A DNA stretch of 64,000 bases, from assembly GCA_963680875.1 (NCBI GenBank), contig OY804579.1, positions 29,001,804 to 29,065,803 of the forward strand. The letters run 5' to 3'. This DNA comes from Bathymodiolus brooksi (Eukaryota; Mollusca; Bivalvia; Mytilida; Modiolidae). Shown piece after piece: positions 46,061 through 60,400 of the stretch. The position numbers and the translations under genes were made by a program. The notes under the pieces were generated by a model. The model was not told the DNA's origin. It did no database searches and saw only the letters and a program-made list of their open reading frames with translations. How positions within the stretch are numbered: position 1 is the stretch's first letter; each line of letters opens with the position of its first letter.

Positions 46061-49000
46061 ATGGCCACCACCGCAGGACATAGATTAACATTGGACCCTA
46101 TGGGAAAATGTTCAAATGCCTTCTTCTCAGAAACTACAAATATGATTAAAGCCAAACTGTACATGAATGTTCATTGGATGGTCCTCTACAAACTTTGCGT
46201 TTTTTGTTCCGATATAAAATTCAAAATGGCGGCTACGGCAGGACTTAGTTTAACATTGGACCCTATGGGAAAAATGTTTCAAAACGCTTCTTCTCTGAAA
46301 CCACTTGGATAATTGAAACCAAACTGCCCATGAATGATCATTGGAAGGTCCTCTACAAGGTGTGTGTTTTTTATGCCGATCGGAAATCCAAGATGGCCAC
46401 CACCGCAATACATAGATTAACATTGGACCCTATGGGAAAATGTTCAAATGCCTTCTTCTCAGAAACTACAAATATGATTAAAGCCAAACTGTACATGAAT
46501 GTTCATTGGATGGTCCTCTACAAACTTTACGTTTTTTGTTCCGATATGAAATTCAAAATGGCGGCTACGGCAGGACTTAGTTTAACATTGGACCCTATGG
46601 GAAAAATGTTTCAAAATGCTTCTTCTCTGAAACCACTTGGACAGTTGAAACCAAACTGCCCAGGAAAGATCATTGGAAGGTCCTCTACAAAGTTTCTGTT
46701 TTTTATGCCGGTCGGAAATCCAAGATGGCCACCACCGCAGGACATAGATTAACATTGGACCCTATGGGAAAATGTTCAAATGCCTTCTTCTCAGAAACTA
46801 CAAATATGATTAAAGCCAAACTGTACATGAATGTTCATTGGATGGTCCTCTACAAACTTTGCGTTTTTTGTTCCGATATAAAATTCAAAATGGTGGCTAC
46901 GGCAGGACTTAGTTTAACATTGGACCCTATGGGGAAAATGTTTCAAAACGCTTCTTCTCTGAAACCACTTGGATAATTGAAACCAAACTGCCCAGGAATG
47001 ATCATTGGAAGGTCCTCTACAAGGTGTGTGTTTTTTATGCCGATCGGAAATCCAAGATGGCCACCACCGCAGGACATAGATTAACATTGGACCCTATGGG
47101 AAAATGTTCAAATGCCTTCTTCTCAGAAACTACAAATATGATTAAAGCCAAACTGTACAAGAATGTTCATTGGATGGTCCTCTACAAACTTTACGTTTTT
47201 TGTTCCGATATGAAATTCAAAATGGCGGCTACGGCAGGACTTAGTTTAACATTGGACCCTATGGGGGAAATGTTTGAAAACGCTTCTTCTCTGAAACCAC
47301 TAGTACAGTTGAAACCAAACTGCCCAGGAATGATCATTGGAAGGTCCTCTACAAATTTTATGTTTTTTATGCCGATCGGAAATCCAAGATGGCCGCCACC
47401 ACAATACATAGATTAACATTGGACCCTATGGGAAAATGTTCAAATGCCTTCTTCTCAGAAACTACAAATATTATTAAAGCCAAACTGTACATGAATGTTC
47501 ATTGGATGGTCCTCTACAAACTTTACGTTTTTTGTTCCGATATGAAATTCAAAATGGCGGCTACGGCAGGACTTAGTTTAACATTGGACCCTATGGGAAA
47601 AATGTTTCAAAATGCTTCTTCTCTGAAACCACTTGGACAGTTGAAACCAAACTGCCCAGGAATGATCATTGGAAGGTCCTCTACAAATTTTCCGTTTTTT
47701 ATGCCGGTCGGAAATCCAAGATGGCCACCACCGCAGGACATAGATTAACATTGGACCCTATGGGAAAATGTTCAAATGCCTTCTTCTCAGAAACTACAAA
47801 TATGATTAAAGCCAAACTGTACATGAATGTTCATTGGATGGTCCTCTACAAACTTTGCGTTTTTTGTTCCGATATAAAATTCAAAATGGCGGCTACGGCA
47901 GGACTTAGTTTAACATTGGACCCTATGGGGAAAATGTTTCAAAACGCTTCTTCTCTGAAACCACTTGGATAATTGAAACCAAACTGCCCATGAATGATCA
48001 TTGGAAGGTCCTCTACAAGGTGTGTGTTTTTTATGCCGATCGGAAATCCAAGATGGCCACCACCGCAATACATAGATTAACATTGGACCCTATGGGAAAA
48101 TGTTCAAATGCCTTCTTCTCAGAAACTACAAATATGATTAAAGCCAAACTGTACATGAATGTTCATTGGATGGTCCTCTACAAACTTTACGTTTTTTGTT
48201 CCGATATGAAATTCAAAATGGCGGCTACGGCAGGACTTAGTTTAACATTGGACCCTATGGGAAAAATGTTTCAAAATGCTTCTTCTCTGAAACCACTTGG
48301 ACAGTTGAAACCAAACTGCCCAGGAAAGATCATTGGAAGGTCCTCTACAAAGTTTCTGTTTTTTATGCCGGTCGGAAATCCAAGATGGCCACCACCGCAG
48401 GACATAGATTAACATTGGACCCTATGGGAAAATGTTCAAATGCCTTCTTCTCAGAAACTACAAATATGATTAAAGCCAAACTGTACATGAATGTTCATTG
48501 GATGGTCCTCTACAAACTTTGCGTTTTTTGTTCCGATATAAAATTCAAAATGGTGGCTACGGCAGGACTTAGTTTAACATTGGACCCTATGGGGAAAATG
48601 TTTCAAAACGCTTCTTCTCTGAAACCACTTGGATAATTGAAACCAAACTGCCCAGGAATGATCATTGGAAGGTCCTCTACAAGGTGTGTGTTTTTTATGC
48701 CGATCGGAAATCCAAGATGGCCACCACCGCAGGACATAGATTAACATTGGACCCTATGGGAAAATGTTCAAATGCCTTCTTCTCAGAAACTACAAATATG
48801 ATTAAAGCCAAACTGTACAAGAATGTTCATTGGATGGTCCTCTACAAACTTTACGTTTTTTGTTCCGATATGAAATTCAAAATGGCGGCTACGGCAGGAC
48901 TTAGTTTAACATTGGACCCTATGGGGGAAATGTTTGAAAACGCTTCTTCTCTGAAACCACTAGAACAGTTGAAACCAAACTGCCCAGGAATGATCATTGG

Positions 49001-49380
49001 AAGGTCCTCTACAAATTTTATGTTTTTTATGCCGATCGGAAATCCAAGATGGCCGCCGCCACAATACATAGATTAACATTGGACCCTATGGGAAAATGTT
49101 CAAATGCCTTCTTCTCAGAAACTACAAATATTATTAAAGCCAAACTGTACATGAATGTTCATTGGATGGTCCTCTACAAACTTTACGTTTTTTGTTCCGA
49201 TATGAAATTCAAAATGGCGGCTACGGCAGGACTTAGTTTAACATTGGACCCTATGGGAAAAATGTTTCAAAACGCTTCTTCTCTGAAACCACTTGGACAA
49301 TTGAATCCAAACTGCCCAGGAATGATCATTGGAAGGTCCTCTACAAAGTTTCTGTTTTTTTATGCCGATCGAAAATTCAA
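46061..49380 (+). repeat. 1,660-bp (five-unit) higher-order duplication in G3b
   Basis: Landmarks 46061, 46330, 46725, 47024 and 47191 recur 1,660 bp later. The private variant AAAATGGTGGCTACG is found near 46888 and 48548. Confidence 0.85.
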
Positions 49381-50282
49381 GATGGCCACCACCGCAGGAC
49401 ATAGATTAACATTGGACCCTATGGGAAAATGTTCAAATGCCTTCTTCTCAGAAACTACAAATATGATTAAAGCCAAACTGTCCATATGTGTGTACATTGG
49501 ATGGTCCTCTACAAACTTTACGTTTTTTGTTCCGATATGAAATTCAAAATGGCGGCTACGGCAGGACTTAGTTTAACATTGGACCCTATGGGAAAAATGT
49601 TTCAAAACGCTTCTTCTCTGAAACCACTTGGATAATTGAAACCAAACTGCCCAGGAATGATCATTGGAAGGTCCTCTACAAGGTGTGTGTTTTTTATGCC
49701 GATCGGAAATCCAAGATGGCCACCACCGCAGGACATAGATTAACATTGGACCCTATGGGAAAATGTTCAAATGCCTTCTTCTCAGAAACTACAAATATGA
49801 TTAAAGCCAAACTGTACATGAATGTTCATTGAATGGTCCTCTACAAAATATACGTTTTTTATTCTGATATGAAATTCAAAATGGCGGCTACGGCAGGACA
49901 TAGTTTAACATTGGACCCTATGGGAAAAATGTTTCAAAATGCTTCTTCTCTGAAACCACTTGGACAGTTGAAACCAAACTGCCCAGGAATGATCATTGGA
50001 AGGTCCTGTTTTTTATGCCGATCGGAAATCCAAGATGGCTGCCACCACAGGTCATAGTATTAACACAGAACCATATGGGGAAAATACAGAAATATATTCT
50101 TCTCTGAAGCTATTGCACTGATTGAACCTAAACTGTGCATCAATCATTGGAAGGTCCTTTACAAACTTCGTGTTTTTTATGTTGATTGTAATTCCAAGAT
50201 GACGCAGGACATAGTTTTTACATAGGACCAATTGTTTTTTTTTATTACCAGGTGAACGATACAGGCTCTTGAGAGCCTCTGG

Positions 50283-53200
50283 TTAACATATATTACGGGA
50301 TTTTTTATGAACTTTGAACTTTTTCATATTTTGACCGATTATGCAAATTAGAAAAAAGGGGGGATGCAATTTAAAAAAATTCTTCTCTGAAACTACTGAG
50401 CCAATCTCAACCAAACTTTGCTGAAATGATCCTTGGGTGGTCCCCTTTCAAAATTGTGTCCGTCAGCACCGTCTTGTATCCAAGATGGCCGCCATTACTA
50501 AAAATAGAAATTTCTTCAAATGGCCAAAATTGCTCTATTTTAAGCCAGAAAGTGCCCAAATTTGAACTGTATAAGCATAATGATGAGCTTTTTAACATAT
50601 ATTATGGGATTTTTTATGAACTTTGAACTTTTGCCTATTTTGATCGATTATGCAAATTAGAAAAAAGGGGGGATGAAATTAAAAAAAAATCCTCTCCTCT
50701 GAAACTACTGTGCCAATCTCAACCAAACTTTGCTGAAATGATCCTTGGGTGGTCCCCTTTCAAAATTGTGTCCGTCAGCACCGTCTTGTATCCAAGATGG
50801 CCGCCATTACTAAAAATAGAAATTTCATCAAATGGCCAAAAACTGCTCTATTTTAAGCCAGAAAGTGCCCAAAGTTGAACTGTATAAGCGTAATGATGAG
50901 CCTTTTAACATATATTACGGGATTTTTTATGAACTTTGAACTTTTGCCTATTTTGACCGATTATGCAAATTAGAAAAAAGAGGGGATGAAATTTAAAAAA
51001 AATTCTTCTCCTCTGAAACTACTTAACCAATCTCAACCAAACTTTGCTGAAATGATCCTTGGGTGGTCCCCTTTCAAATTTATGTCCGTCAGCGCCGTCC
51101 TGTATCCAAGATGGCCGCCATTACTAAAAATAGAAATTTCTTCAAATGGCCAAAACTGCTCTATTTTAAGCCAGAAAGTGCCCAAATTTGAACTGCATAA
51201 GCATAATGATGAGCTTTTTAACATATATTATGGGATTTTTTATGAACTTTGAACTTTTTCATATTTTGACCGATTATGCAAATTAGAAAAAAGGGGGGAT
51301 GCAATTTAAAAAAATTCTTCTCTGAAACTACTGAGCCAATCTCAACCAAACTTTGCTGAAATGATCCTTGGGTGGTCCCCTTTCAAAATTGTGTCCGTCA
51401 GCACCGTCTTGTATCCAAGATGGCCGCCATTACTAAAAATAGAAATTTCTTCAAATGGCCAAAATTGCTCTATTTTAAGCCAGAAAGTGCCCAAATTTGA
51501 ACTGTATAAGCATAATGATGAGCTTTTTAACATATATTATGGGATTTTTTATGAACTTTGAACTTTTGCCTATTTTGATCGATTATGCAAATTAGAAAAA
51601 AGGGGGGATGAAATTAAAAAAAAATCCTCTCCTCTGAAACTACTGTGCCAATCTCAACCAAACTTTGCTGAAATGATCCTTGGGTGGTCCCCTTTCAAAA
51701 TTGTGTCCGTCAGCGCCGTCCTGTATCCAAGATGGCCGCCATTACTAAAAATAGAAATTTCTTCAAATGGCCAAAACTGCTCTATTTTAAGCCAGAAAGT
51801 GCCCAAATTTGAATTGTATAAGCATAATGATGAGCTTTTTAACATATATTACGGGATTTTTTATGAACTTTGAACTTTTGCCTATTTTGACCGATTATGC
51901 AAATTAGAAATAAGGGGGGATGAAATTTAAAAAAAAATCTTCTCCTCTGAAACTACTGAGCCAATCTCAACCAAACTTTGCTGAAATGATCCTTGGGTGG
52001 TCCCCTTTCAAAATTGTGTCCGTCAGCGCCGTCTTGTATCCAAGATGGCCGCCATTACTAAAAATAGAAATTTCTTCAAATGGCCAAAATTGCTCTATTT
52101 TAAGCCAGAAAGTGCCCAAATTTAAACTGTATAAGCATAATGATGAGCTTTTTAACATATATTATGGGATTTTTTATGAACTTTGAACTTTTGCCTATTT
52201 TGATCGATTATGCAAATTAGAAAAAAGGGGGGATGAAATTAAAAAAAAATCCTCTCCTCTGAAACTACTGTGCCAATCTCAACCAAACTTTGCTGAAATG
52301 ATCCTTGGGTGGTCCCCTTTCAAAATTGTGTCCGTCAGCACCGTCTTGTATCCAAGATGGCCGCCATTACTAAAAATAGAAATTTCATCAAATGGCCAAA
52401 AACTGCTCTATTTTAAGCCAGAAAGTGCCCAAATTTGAACTGTATAAGCGTAATGATGAGCCTTTTAACATATATTACGGGATTTTTTATGAACTTTGAA
52501 CTTTTGCCTATTTTGACCGATTATGCAAATTAGAAAAAAGAGGGGATGAAATTTAAAAAAAATTCTTCTCCTCTGAAACTACTTAACCAATCTCAACCAA
52601 ACTTTGCTGAAATGATCCTTGGGTGGTCCCCTTTCAAATTTATGTCCGTCAGCGCCGTCCTGTATCCAAGATGGCCGCCATTACTAAAAATAGAAATTTC
52701 TTCAAATGGCCAAAACTGCTCTATTTTAAGCCAGAAAGTGCCCAAATTTGAACTGCATAAGCATAATGATGAGCTTTTTAACATATATTATGGGATTTTT
52801 TATGAACTTTGAACTTTTTCATATTTTGACCGATTATGCAAATTAGAAAAAAGGGGGGATGCAATTTAAAAAAATTCTTCTCTGAAACTACTGAGCCAAT
52901 CTCAACCAAACTTTGCTGAAATGATCCTTGGGTGGTCCCCTTTCAAAATTGTGTCCGTCAGCGCCGTCCTGTATCCAAGATGGCCGCCATTACTAAAAAT
53001 AGAAATTTCTTCAAATGGCCAAAACTGCTCTATTTTAAGCCAGAAAGTGCCCAAATTTGAATTGTATAAGCATAATGATGAGCTTTTTAACATATATTAC
53101 GGGATTTTTTATGAACTTTGAACTTTTGCCTATTTTGACCGATTATGCAAATTAGAAATAAGGGGGGATGAAATTTAAAAAAAAATCTTCTCCTCTGAAA

Positions 53201-56200
53201 CTACTGAGCCAATCTCAACCAAACTTTGCTGAAATGATCCTTGGGTGGTCCCCTTTCAAAATTGTGTCCGTCAGCGCCGTCCTGTATCCAAGATGGCCAC
53301 CATTACTAAAAATAGAAATTTCTTCAAATGGCCAAAACTGCTCTATTTTAAGCCAGAAAGTGCCCAAATTTGAGCTGTATAAGCATAATGATGAGCTTTT
53401 TAACATATATTACGGGATTTTTTATGAACTTTGAACTTATGCCTATTTTGACCGATTATGCAAATTAGAAAAAAGGGGGGATGAAATTTAAAAAAATTCT
53501 TCTCCTCTGAAACTACCGTGCCAATCTCAACCAAACTGCTGAAATGATCCTTGGGTGGTCCCTTTTCAAAATTGTGTCCGTCAGTGCCGTCCTGTATCTA
53601 AGATGGCCACCATTACTAAAAATAGAAATGTCTTCAAATGGCCAAAACTGCTCTATTTTAAGCCAGAAAGTTCCCAAATTTGAACTGTATAAGCATAATG
53701 ATGAGCTTTTTAACATATATTACGGGATTTTTTATGAACTTTGAACTTTTTCATATTTTGACCGATTATGCAAATTAGAAAAAAGGGGGGATGCAATTTA
53801 AAAAAATTCTTCTCTGAAACTACTGAGCCAATCTCAACCAAACTTTGCTGAAATGATCCTTGGGTGGTCCCCTTTCAAAATTGTGTCCGTCAGCACCGTC
53901 TTGTATCCAAGATGGCCGCCATTACTAAAAATAGAAATTTCTTCAAATGGCCAAAATTGCTCTATTTTAAGCCAGAAAGTGCCCAAATTTGAACTGTATA
54001 AGCATAATGATGAGCTTTTTAACATATATTATGGGATTTTTTATGAACTTTGAACTTTTGCCTATTTTGATCGATTATGCAAATTAGAAAAAAGGGGGGA
54101 TGAAATTAAAAAAAAATCCTCTCCTCTGAAACTACTGTGCCAATCTCAACCAAACTTTGCTGAAATGATCCTTGGGTGGTCCCCTTTCAAAATTGTGTCC
54201 GTCAGCACCGTCTTGTATCCAAGATGGCCGCCATTACTAAAAATAGAAATTTCATCAAATGGCCAAAAACTGCTCTATTTTAAGCCAGAAAGTGCCCAAA
54301 TTTGAACTGTATAAGCGTAATGATGAGCCTTTTAACATATATTACGGGATTTTTTATGAACTTTGAACTTTTGCCTATTTTGACCGATTATGCAAATTAG
54401 AAAAAAGAGGGGATGAAATTTAAAAAAAATTCTTCTCCTCTGAAACTACTTAACCAATCTCAACCAAACTTTGCTGAAATGATCCTTGGGTGGTCCCCTT
54501 TCAAATTTATGTCCGTCAGCGCCGTCCTGTATCCAAGATGGCCGCCATTACTAAAAATAGAAATTTCTTCAAATGGCCAAAACTGCTCTATTTTAAGCCA
54601 GAAAGTGCCCAAATTTGAACTGCATAAGCATAATGATGAGCTTTTTAACATATATTACAGGATTTTTTATGAACTTTGAACTTTTTCATATTTTGACCGA
54701 TTATGCAAATTAGAAAAAAGGGGGGATGAAATTAAAAAAAATTCTTCTCCTCTGAAACTACTGAGCCAATCTCAACCAAACTTTGCTGAAATGATCCTTG
54801 GGTGGTCCCCTTTCAAAATTGTGTCCGTCAGCACCGTCTTGTATCCAAGATGGCCACCATTACTAAAAATAGAAATTTCTTCAAATGGCCCAAACTGCTC
54901 TATTTTAAGCCAGAAAGTGCCCAAATTTGAACTGTATAAGCATAATGATGAGCTTTTTGACATATATTACGGGATTTTTTATGAACTTTGAACTTTTGCC
55001 TATTTTGACCGATTATGCAAATTAGAAAAAAGAGGGGATGAAATTTAAAAAAAATTCTTCTCCTCTGAAACTACTTAACCAATCTCAACCAAACTTTGCT
55101 GAAATGATCCTTGGGTGGTCCCCTTTCAAATTTATGTCCGTCAGCGCCGTCCTGTATCCAAGATGGCCGCCATTACTAAAAATAGAAATTTCTTCAAATG
55201 GCCAAAACTGCTCTATTTTAAGCCAGAAAGTGCCCAAATTTGAACTGCATAAGCATAATGATGAGCTTTTTAACATATATTACAGGATTTTTTATGAACT
55301 TTGAACTTTTTCATATTTTGACCGATTATGCAAATTAGAAAAAAGGGGGGATGAAATTAAAAAAAATTCTTCTCCTCTGAAACTACTGAGCCAATCTCAA
55401 CCAAACTTTGCTGAAATGATCCTTGGGTGGTCCCCTTTCAAAATTGTGTCCGTCAGCACCGTCTTGTATCCAAGATGGCCACCATTACTAAAAATAGAAA
55501 TTTCTTCAAATGGCCCAAACTGCTCTATTTTAAGCCAGAAAGTGCCCAAATTTGAACTGTATAAGCATAATGATGAGCTTTTTGACATATATTACGGGAT
55601 TTTTTATGAACTTTGAACTTTTGCCTATTTTGACCGATTATGCAAATTAGAAAAAATGGGGGATGAAATTTAAAAAAATTCTTCTCCTTGGAAATTACTG
55701 AGCCAATCTCAACCAAACTTTGCTGAAATGATCCTTGGGTGGTCACCTTTCAAAATTGTGTCCGTCAGCGCCGTCCGGTATCCAAGATGGCCACCATTAC
55801 TAAAAATAGAAATTTCTTCAAATGGCCAAAACTGCTCTATTTTAAGCCAGAACGTGCCCAAATTTGAACTGTATAAGCATAATGATGAGCTTTTTAACAT
55901 ATATTATGGGATTTTTTATGAACTTTGAACTTTTGTCTATTTTGACCGATTATGCAAATTAGAAAAAAGGGGGGATGAAATTTAAAAAAAATTCTTCTCT
56001 GAAACTACTGAGCCAATCTCAACCAAACTTTGCTGAAATGATCCTTGGGTGGTCCCCTTTCAAAATTGTGTCCGTCAGCGCCGTCCTGTATCCAAGATGG
56101 CCGCCATTACTAAAAATAGAAATTTCTTCAAATGGCCAAAACTGCTCTATTTTAAGCCAGAAAGTGCCCAAATTTGAACTGTATAAGCATAATGATGAGC

Positions 56201-57452
56201 TTTTTAACATATATTACAGGATTTTTTATGAACTTTGAACTTTTGCCTATTTTGACCGATTATGCAAATTAGAAAAAAGGGGGGATGAAATTTAAAAAAA
56301 ATCCTCTCCTCTGAAACTACCGTGCCAATCTCAACCAAACTGCTGAAATGATCCTTGGGTGGTCCCTTTTCAAAATTGTGTCCGTCAGTGCCGTCCTGTA
56401 TCCAAGATGGCCACCATTACTAAAAATAGAAATTTCTTCAAATGGCCAAAACTGCTCTATTTTAAGCCAGAAAGTGCCCAAATTTGAACTGTATAAGCAT
56501 AATGATGAGCTTTTTAACATATATTACGGGATTTTTTATGAACTTTGAACTTTTTCATATTTTGACCGATTATGCAAATTAGAAAAAAGGGGGGATGCAA
56601 TTTAAAAAAATTCTTCTCCTCTGAAACTACTGAGCCAATCTCAACCAAACTTTGCTGAAATGATCCTTGGGTGTTCCCCTTTCAAAATTGTGTCCGTCAG
56701 CACCGTCTTGTATCCAAGATGGCCGCCATTACTAAAAATAGAAATTTCTTCAAATGGCCAAAACTGCTCTATTTTAAGCCAGAAAGTGCCCAAATTTGAA
56801 CTGTATAAGCATAATGATGAGCTTTTTAACATATATTATGGGATTTTTTATGAACTTTGAACTTTTGCCTATTTTGACCGATTATGCAAATTAGAAAAAA
56901 GGGGGGATGAAATTAAAAAAAATATCCTCTCCTCTGAAACTACCTAGCCAATCTCAACCAAACTTTGCTGAAATGATCCTTGGGTGGTCCCCTTTCAAAA
57001 TTGTGTCCGTCAGCACCGTCTTCTATCCAAGATGGCCGCCATTACTAAAAATAGAAATTTCTTCAAATGGCCAAAACTGCTCTATTTTAAGCCAGAAAGT
57101 GCCCAAATTTGAACTGTATAAGCATAATGATGAGCTTTTTGACATATATTACGGGATTTTTTATGAACTTTGAACTTTTGCCTATTTTGACCGATTATGC
57201 AAATTAGAAAAAAGGGGGGATGAAATTTAAAAAAATTCTTCTCCTTGGAAATTACTGAGCCAATCTCAACCAAACTTTGCTGAAATGATCCTTGGGTGGT
57301 CCCCTTTCAAAATTGTGTCCTTCAGCGCCGTCCGGTATCCAAGATGGCCGCCATTACTAAAAATAGAAATTTCTTCAAATGGCCAAAACTGCTCTATTTT
57401 AAGCCAGAAAGTGCCCAAATTTGAACTGTATAAGCATAATGATGAGCTTTTT
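50283..57452 (+). repeat. 310-bp satellite, block 2 (about 23 monomers)
   Basis: Monomers of about 312 bp as in block 1. Landmarks at 50407, 50986 and 51033 recur at 53834, 54413 and 54460 (3,427 bp, 11 monomers), showing a higher-order duplication. A shorter pair repeats at 54413/55038 and 54772/55397 (625 bp, two monomers). Confidence 0.95.
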
Positions 57453-60400
57453 AGTTCACCTGGACCAAAGGTCCAGGTGAACTATTGCCATCACTTGGCG
57501 TCCGTCGTCTGTCGTCTGTCGTCTGTCGTCTGTAGTCTGTCGTCTGTCGTCTGTCGTCTGTAAACTTTTCACATTTCAAGCTTCTTCTCCGAAACCACTT
57601 GGCCGATTGGAACCGAACTTAGCAGGAATGTTCCTTGGATGGTCCTCTACAAAGTTACTGTTTTTCGTTCCAGTCGGATATTCAATATGGCTGCCAGGGC
57701 CAATAATATGCTCTGATTGGCTGAAATTTCAAAGATCTTCTTCTCCGAAACTAATGAACTGACTGAACCCAAACTGTAAAGGAATGATCATTGGAATGTC
57801 CTTTACCAAGTTACTGTTTTTTATGCCGATCGGAAATCCAAGATGGCCGCCATCGCAGGACATAGATTAACATTGGACCCTATGGGAAAATGTTCAAATG
57901 CCTTCTTCTCAGAAACTACAAATATGATTAAAGCCAAACTGTACATGAATGTTCATTGGATGGTCCTCTACAATCTTAAGGTTTTTTGTTCCGATATGAA
58001 ATTCAAAATGGCGGCTACGGCAGGACTTAGTTTAACATTGGACCCTATGGGAAAAATGTTTCAAAATGCTTCTTCTCTGAAACCACTTGGACAGTTGAAA
58101 CCAAACTGCCCAGGAATGATCATTGGAAGGTCCTCTACAAATTTTATGTTTTTTATGCCGGTTGGAAATCCAAGATGGCCGCCACCGCAGGACATAGATT
58201 AACATTGGACCCTATGGGAAAATATTCAAATGCCTTCTCAGAAACTACAAATATTATTAAAACCAAACTGTACATGAATGTTCATTGGATGGTCCTCTAC
58301 AATCTTAAGGTTTTTTGTTCCGAAATGAAATTCAAAATGGCGGCTACGGCAGGACTTAGTTTAACATTGGACCCTATGGGAAAAATGTTTCAAAATGCTT
58401 CTTCTCTGAAACCACTTGGACAGTTGAAACCAAACTGCCCAGGAATGATCATTGGAAGGTCCTCTACAAATTTTCTGTTTTTTATGCCGGTCGGAAATCC
58501 AAGATGGCCGCCACCGCAGGACATAGATTAACATTGGACCCTATGGGAAAATATTCAAATGCCTTCTACTCAGAAACTACAAATATGATTAAAGCCAAAC
58601 TGTACATGAATGTTCATTAGATGGTCCTCTACAAACTTTACGTTTTTTGTTCTGGTATGAAATTCAAAATGGCGGCTATGGCAGGACTTAGTTTAACATT
58701 GGACCCTATGGGAAAAATGTTTCAAAACGCATCTTCTCTGAAACCACTTGGATAATTGAAACCAAACTGCCTAGGAATGATCATTGGAAGGTCCTCTACA
58801 AATTTTATGTTTTTTATGCCGATCGGAAATCCAAGATGGCCACCACCACAATACATAGATTAACATTGGACCCTATGGGAAAATGTTCAAATGCCTTCTA
58901 CTCAGAAACTACAAATATGATTAAAGCCAAACTGTACATGAATGTTCATTAGATGGTCCTCTACAAACTTTACGTTTTTTGTTCTGGTATGAAATTCAAA
59001 ATGGCGGCTATGGCAGGACTTAGTTTAACATTGGACCCTATGGGAAAAATGTTTCAAAACGCATCTTCTCTGAAACCACTTGGATAATTGAAACCAAACT
59101 GCCTAGGAATGATCATTGGAAGGTCCTCTACAAATTTTATGTTTTTTATGCCGATCGGAAATCCAAGATGGCCACCACCACAATACATAGATTAACATTG
59201 GACCCTATGGGAAAATGTTCAAATGCCTTCTACTCAGAAACTACAAATATGATTAAAGCCAAACTGTACATGAATGTTCATTAGATGGTCCTCTACAAAC
59301 TTTACGTTTTTTGTTCTGGTATGAAATTCAAAATGGCGGCTATGGCAGGACTTAGTTTAACATTGGACCCTATGGGAAAAATGTTTCAAAATGCTTCTTC
59401 TCTGAAACCACTTGGACAGTTGAAACTAAACTGCCCAGGAATGATCATTGGAAGGTCCTCTACAAATTTTCTGTTTTTTATGCCGGTCGGAAATCCAAGA
59501 TGGCCGCCACCGCAGGACATAGATTAACATTGGACCCTATGGGAAAATATTCAAATGCCTTCTACTCAGAAACTACAAATATGATTAAAGCCAAACTGTA
59601 CATGAATGTTCATTAGATGGTCCTCTACAAACTTTACGTTTTTTGTTCTGGTATGAAATTCAAAATGGCGGCTACGGCAGGACTTAGTTTAACATTGGAC
59701 CCTATGGGAAAAATGTTTCAAAACGCTTCTTCTCTGAAACCACTTGGATAATTGAAACCAAACTGCCTAGGAATGATCATTGGAAGGTCCTCTACAAATT
59801 TTATGTTTTTTATGCCGATCGGAAATCCAAGATGGCCACCACCACAATACATAGATTAACATTGGACCCTATGGGAAAATGTTCAAATGCCTTCTACTCA
59901 GAAACTACAAATATGATTAAAGCCAAACTGTACATGAATGTTCATTAGATGGTCCTCTACAAACTTTACGTTTTTTGTTCTGGTATGAAATTCAAAATGG
60001 CGGCTATGGCAGGACTTAGTTTAACATTGGACCCTATGGGAAAAATGTTTCAAAATGCTTCTTCTCTGAAACCACTTGGACAGTTGAAACTAAACTGCCC
60101 AGGAATGATCATTGGAAGGTCCTCTACAAAGTTTCTGTTTTTTTATGCCGATCGGAAATTCAAGATGGCCGCCACTGCAGGACATAGATTAACATTGGAC
60201 CCTATGGGAAAATGTTCAAATGCCTTCTTCTCAGAAACTACAAATATGATTAAAGCCAAACTGTACATGAATGTTCATTGGATGATTCTCTACAAACAAT
60301 ACGTTTTTTGTTCCGATATGAAATTCAAAATGGCGGCTACGGCAGGACTTAGTTTAACATTGGACCCTATGGGAAAATGTTCAAATGCCTTCTTCTCAGA

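Larger units (their letters stand above)
36780..50060 (+). repeat. 332-bp dimeric satellite in G3b, about 40 units
   Basis: Regular spacing of 332 bp (for example landmarks at 40415 and 40747), with multi-unit blocks. One unit has lost about 34 bp near 45797, where ACATTGGA runs directly into GAAACTACAAATATG. Confidence 0.95.
36493..50282 (+). mobile_element. nested element G3b, 13.8 kb, 5' hairpin deleted
   Basis: It starts at GAGCTTTTTAG directly followed by TCTGTCGTCTGTCGTCTG, so the 5' inverted repeat and hairpin are deleted. The 3' end is intact: CCAGGTGAAC at 50248-50257, the same palindrome, CTGG, then TTAACATATATT. It shares derived features with G3c: GCCATCGCAGG near 36803, a GGTCCTGTTTT deletion near 50006, and AAGATGACGCAGG near 50200. 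Confidence 0.85.
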
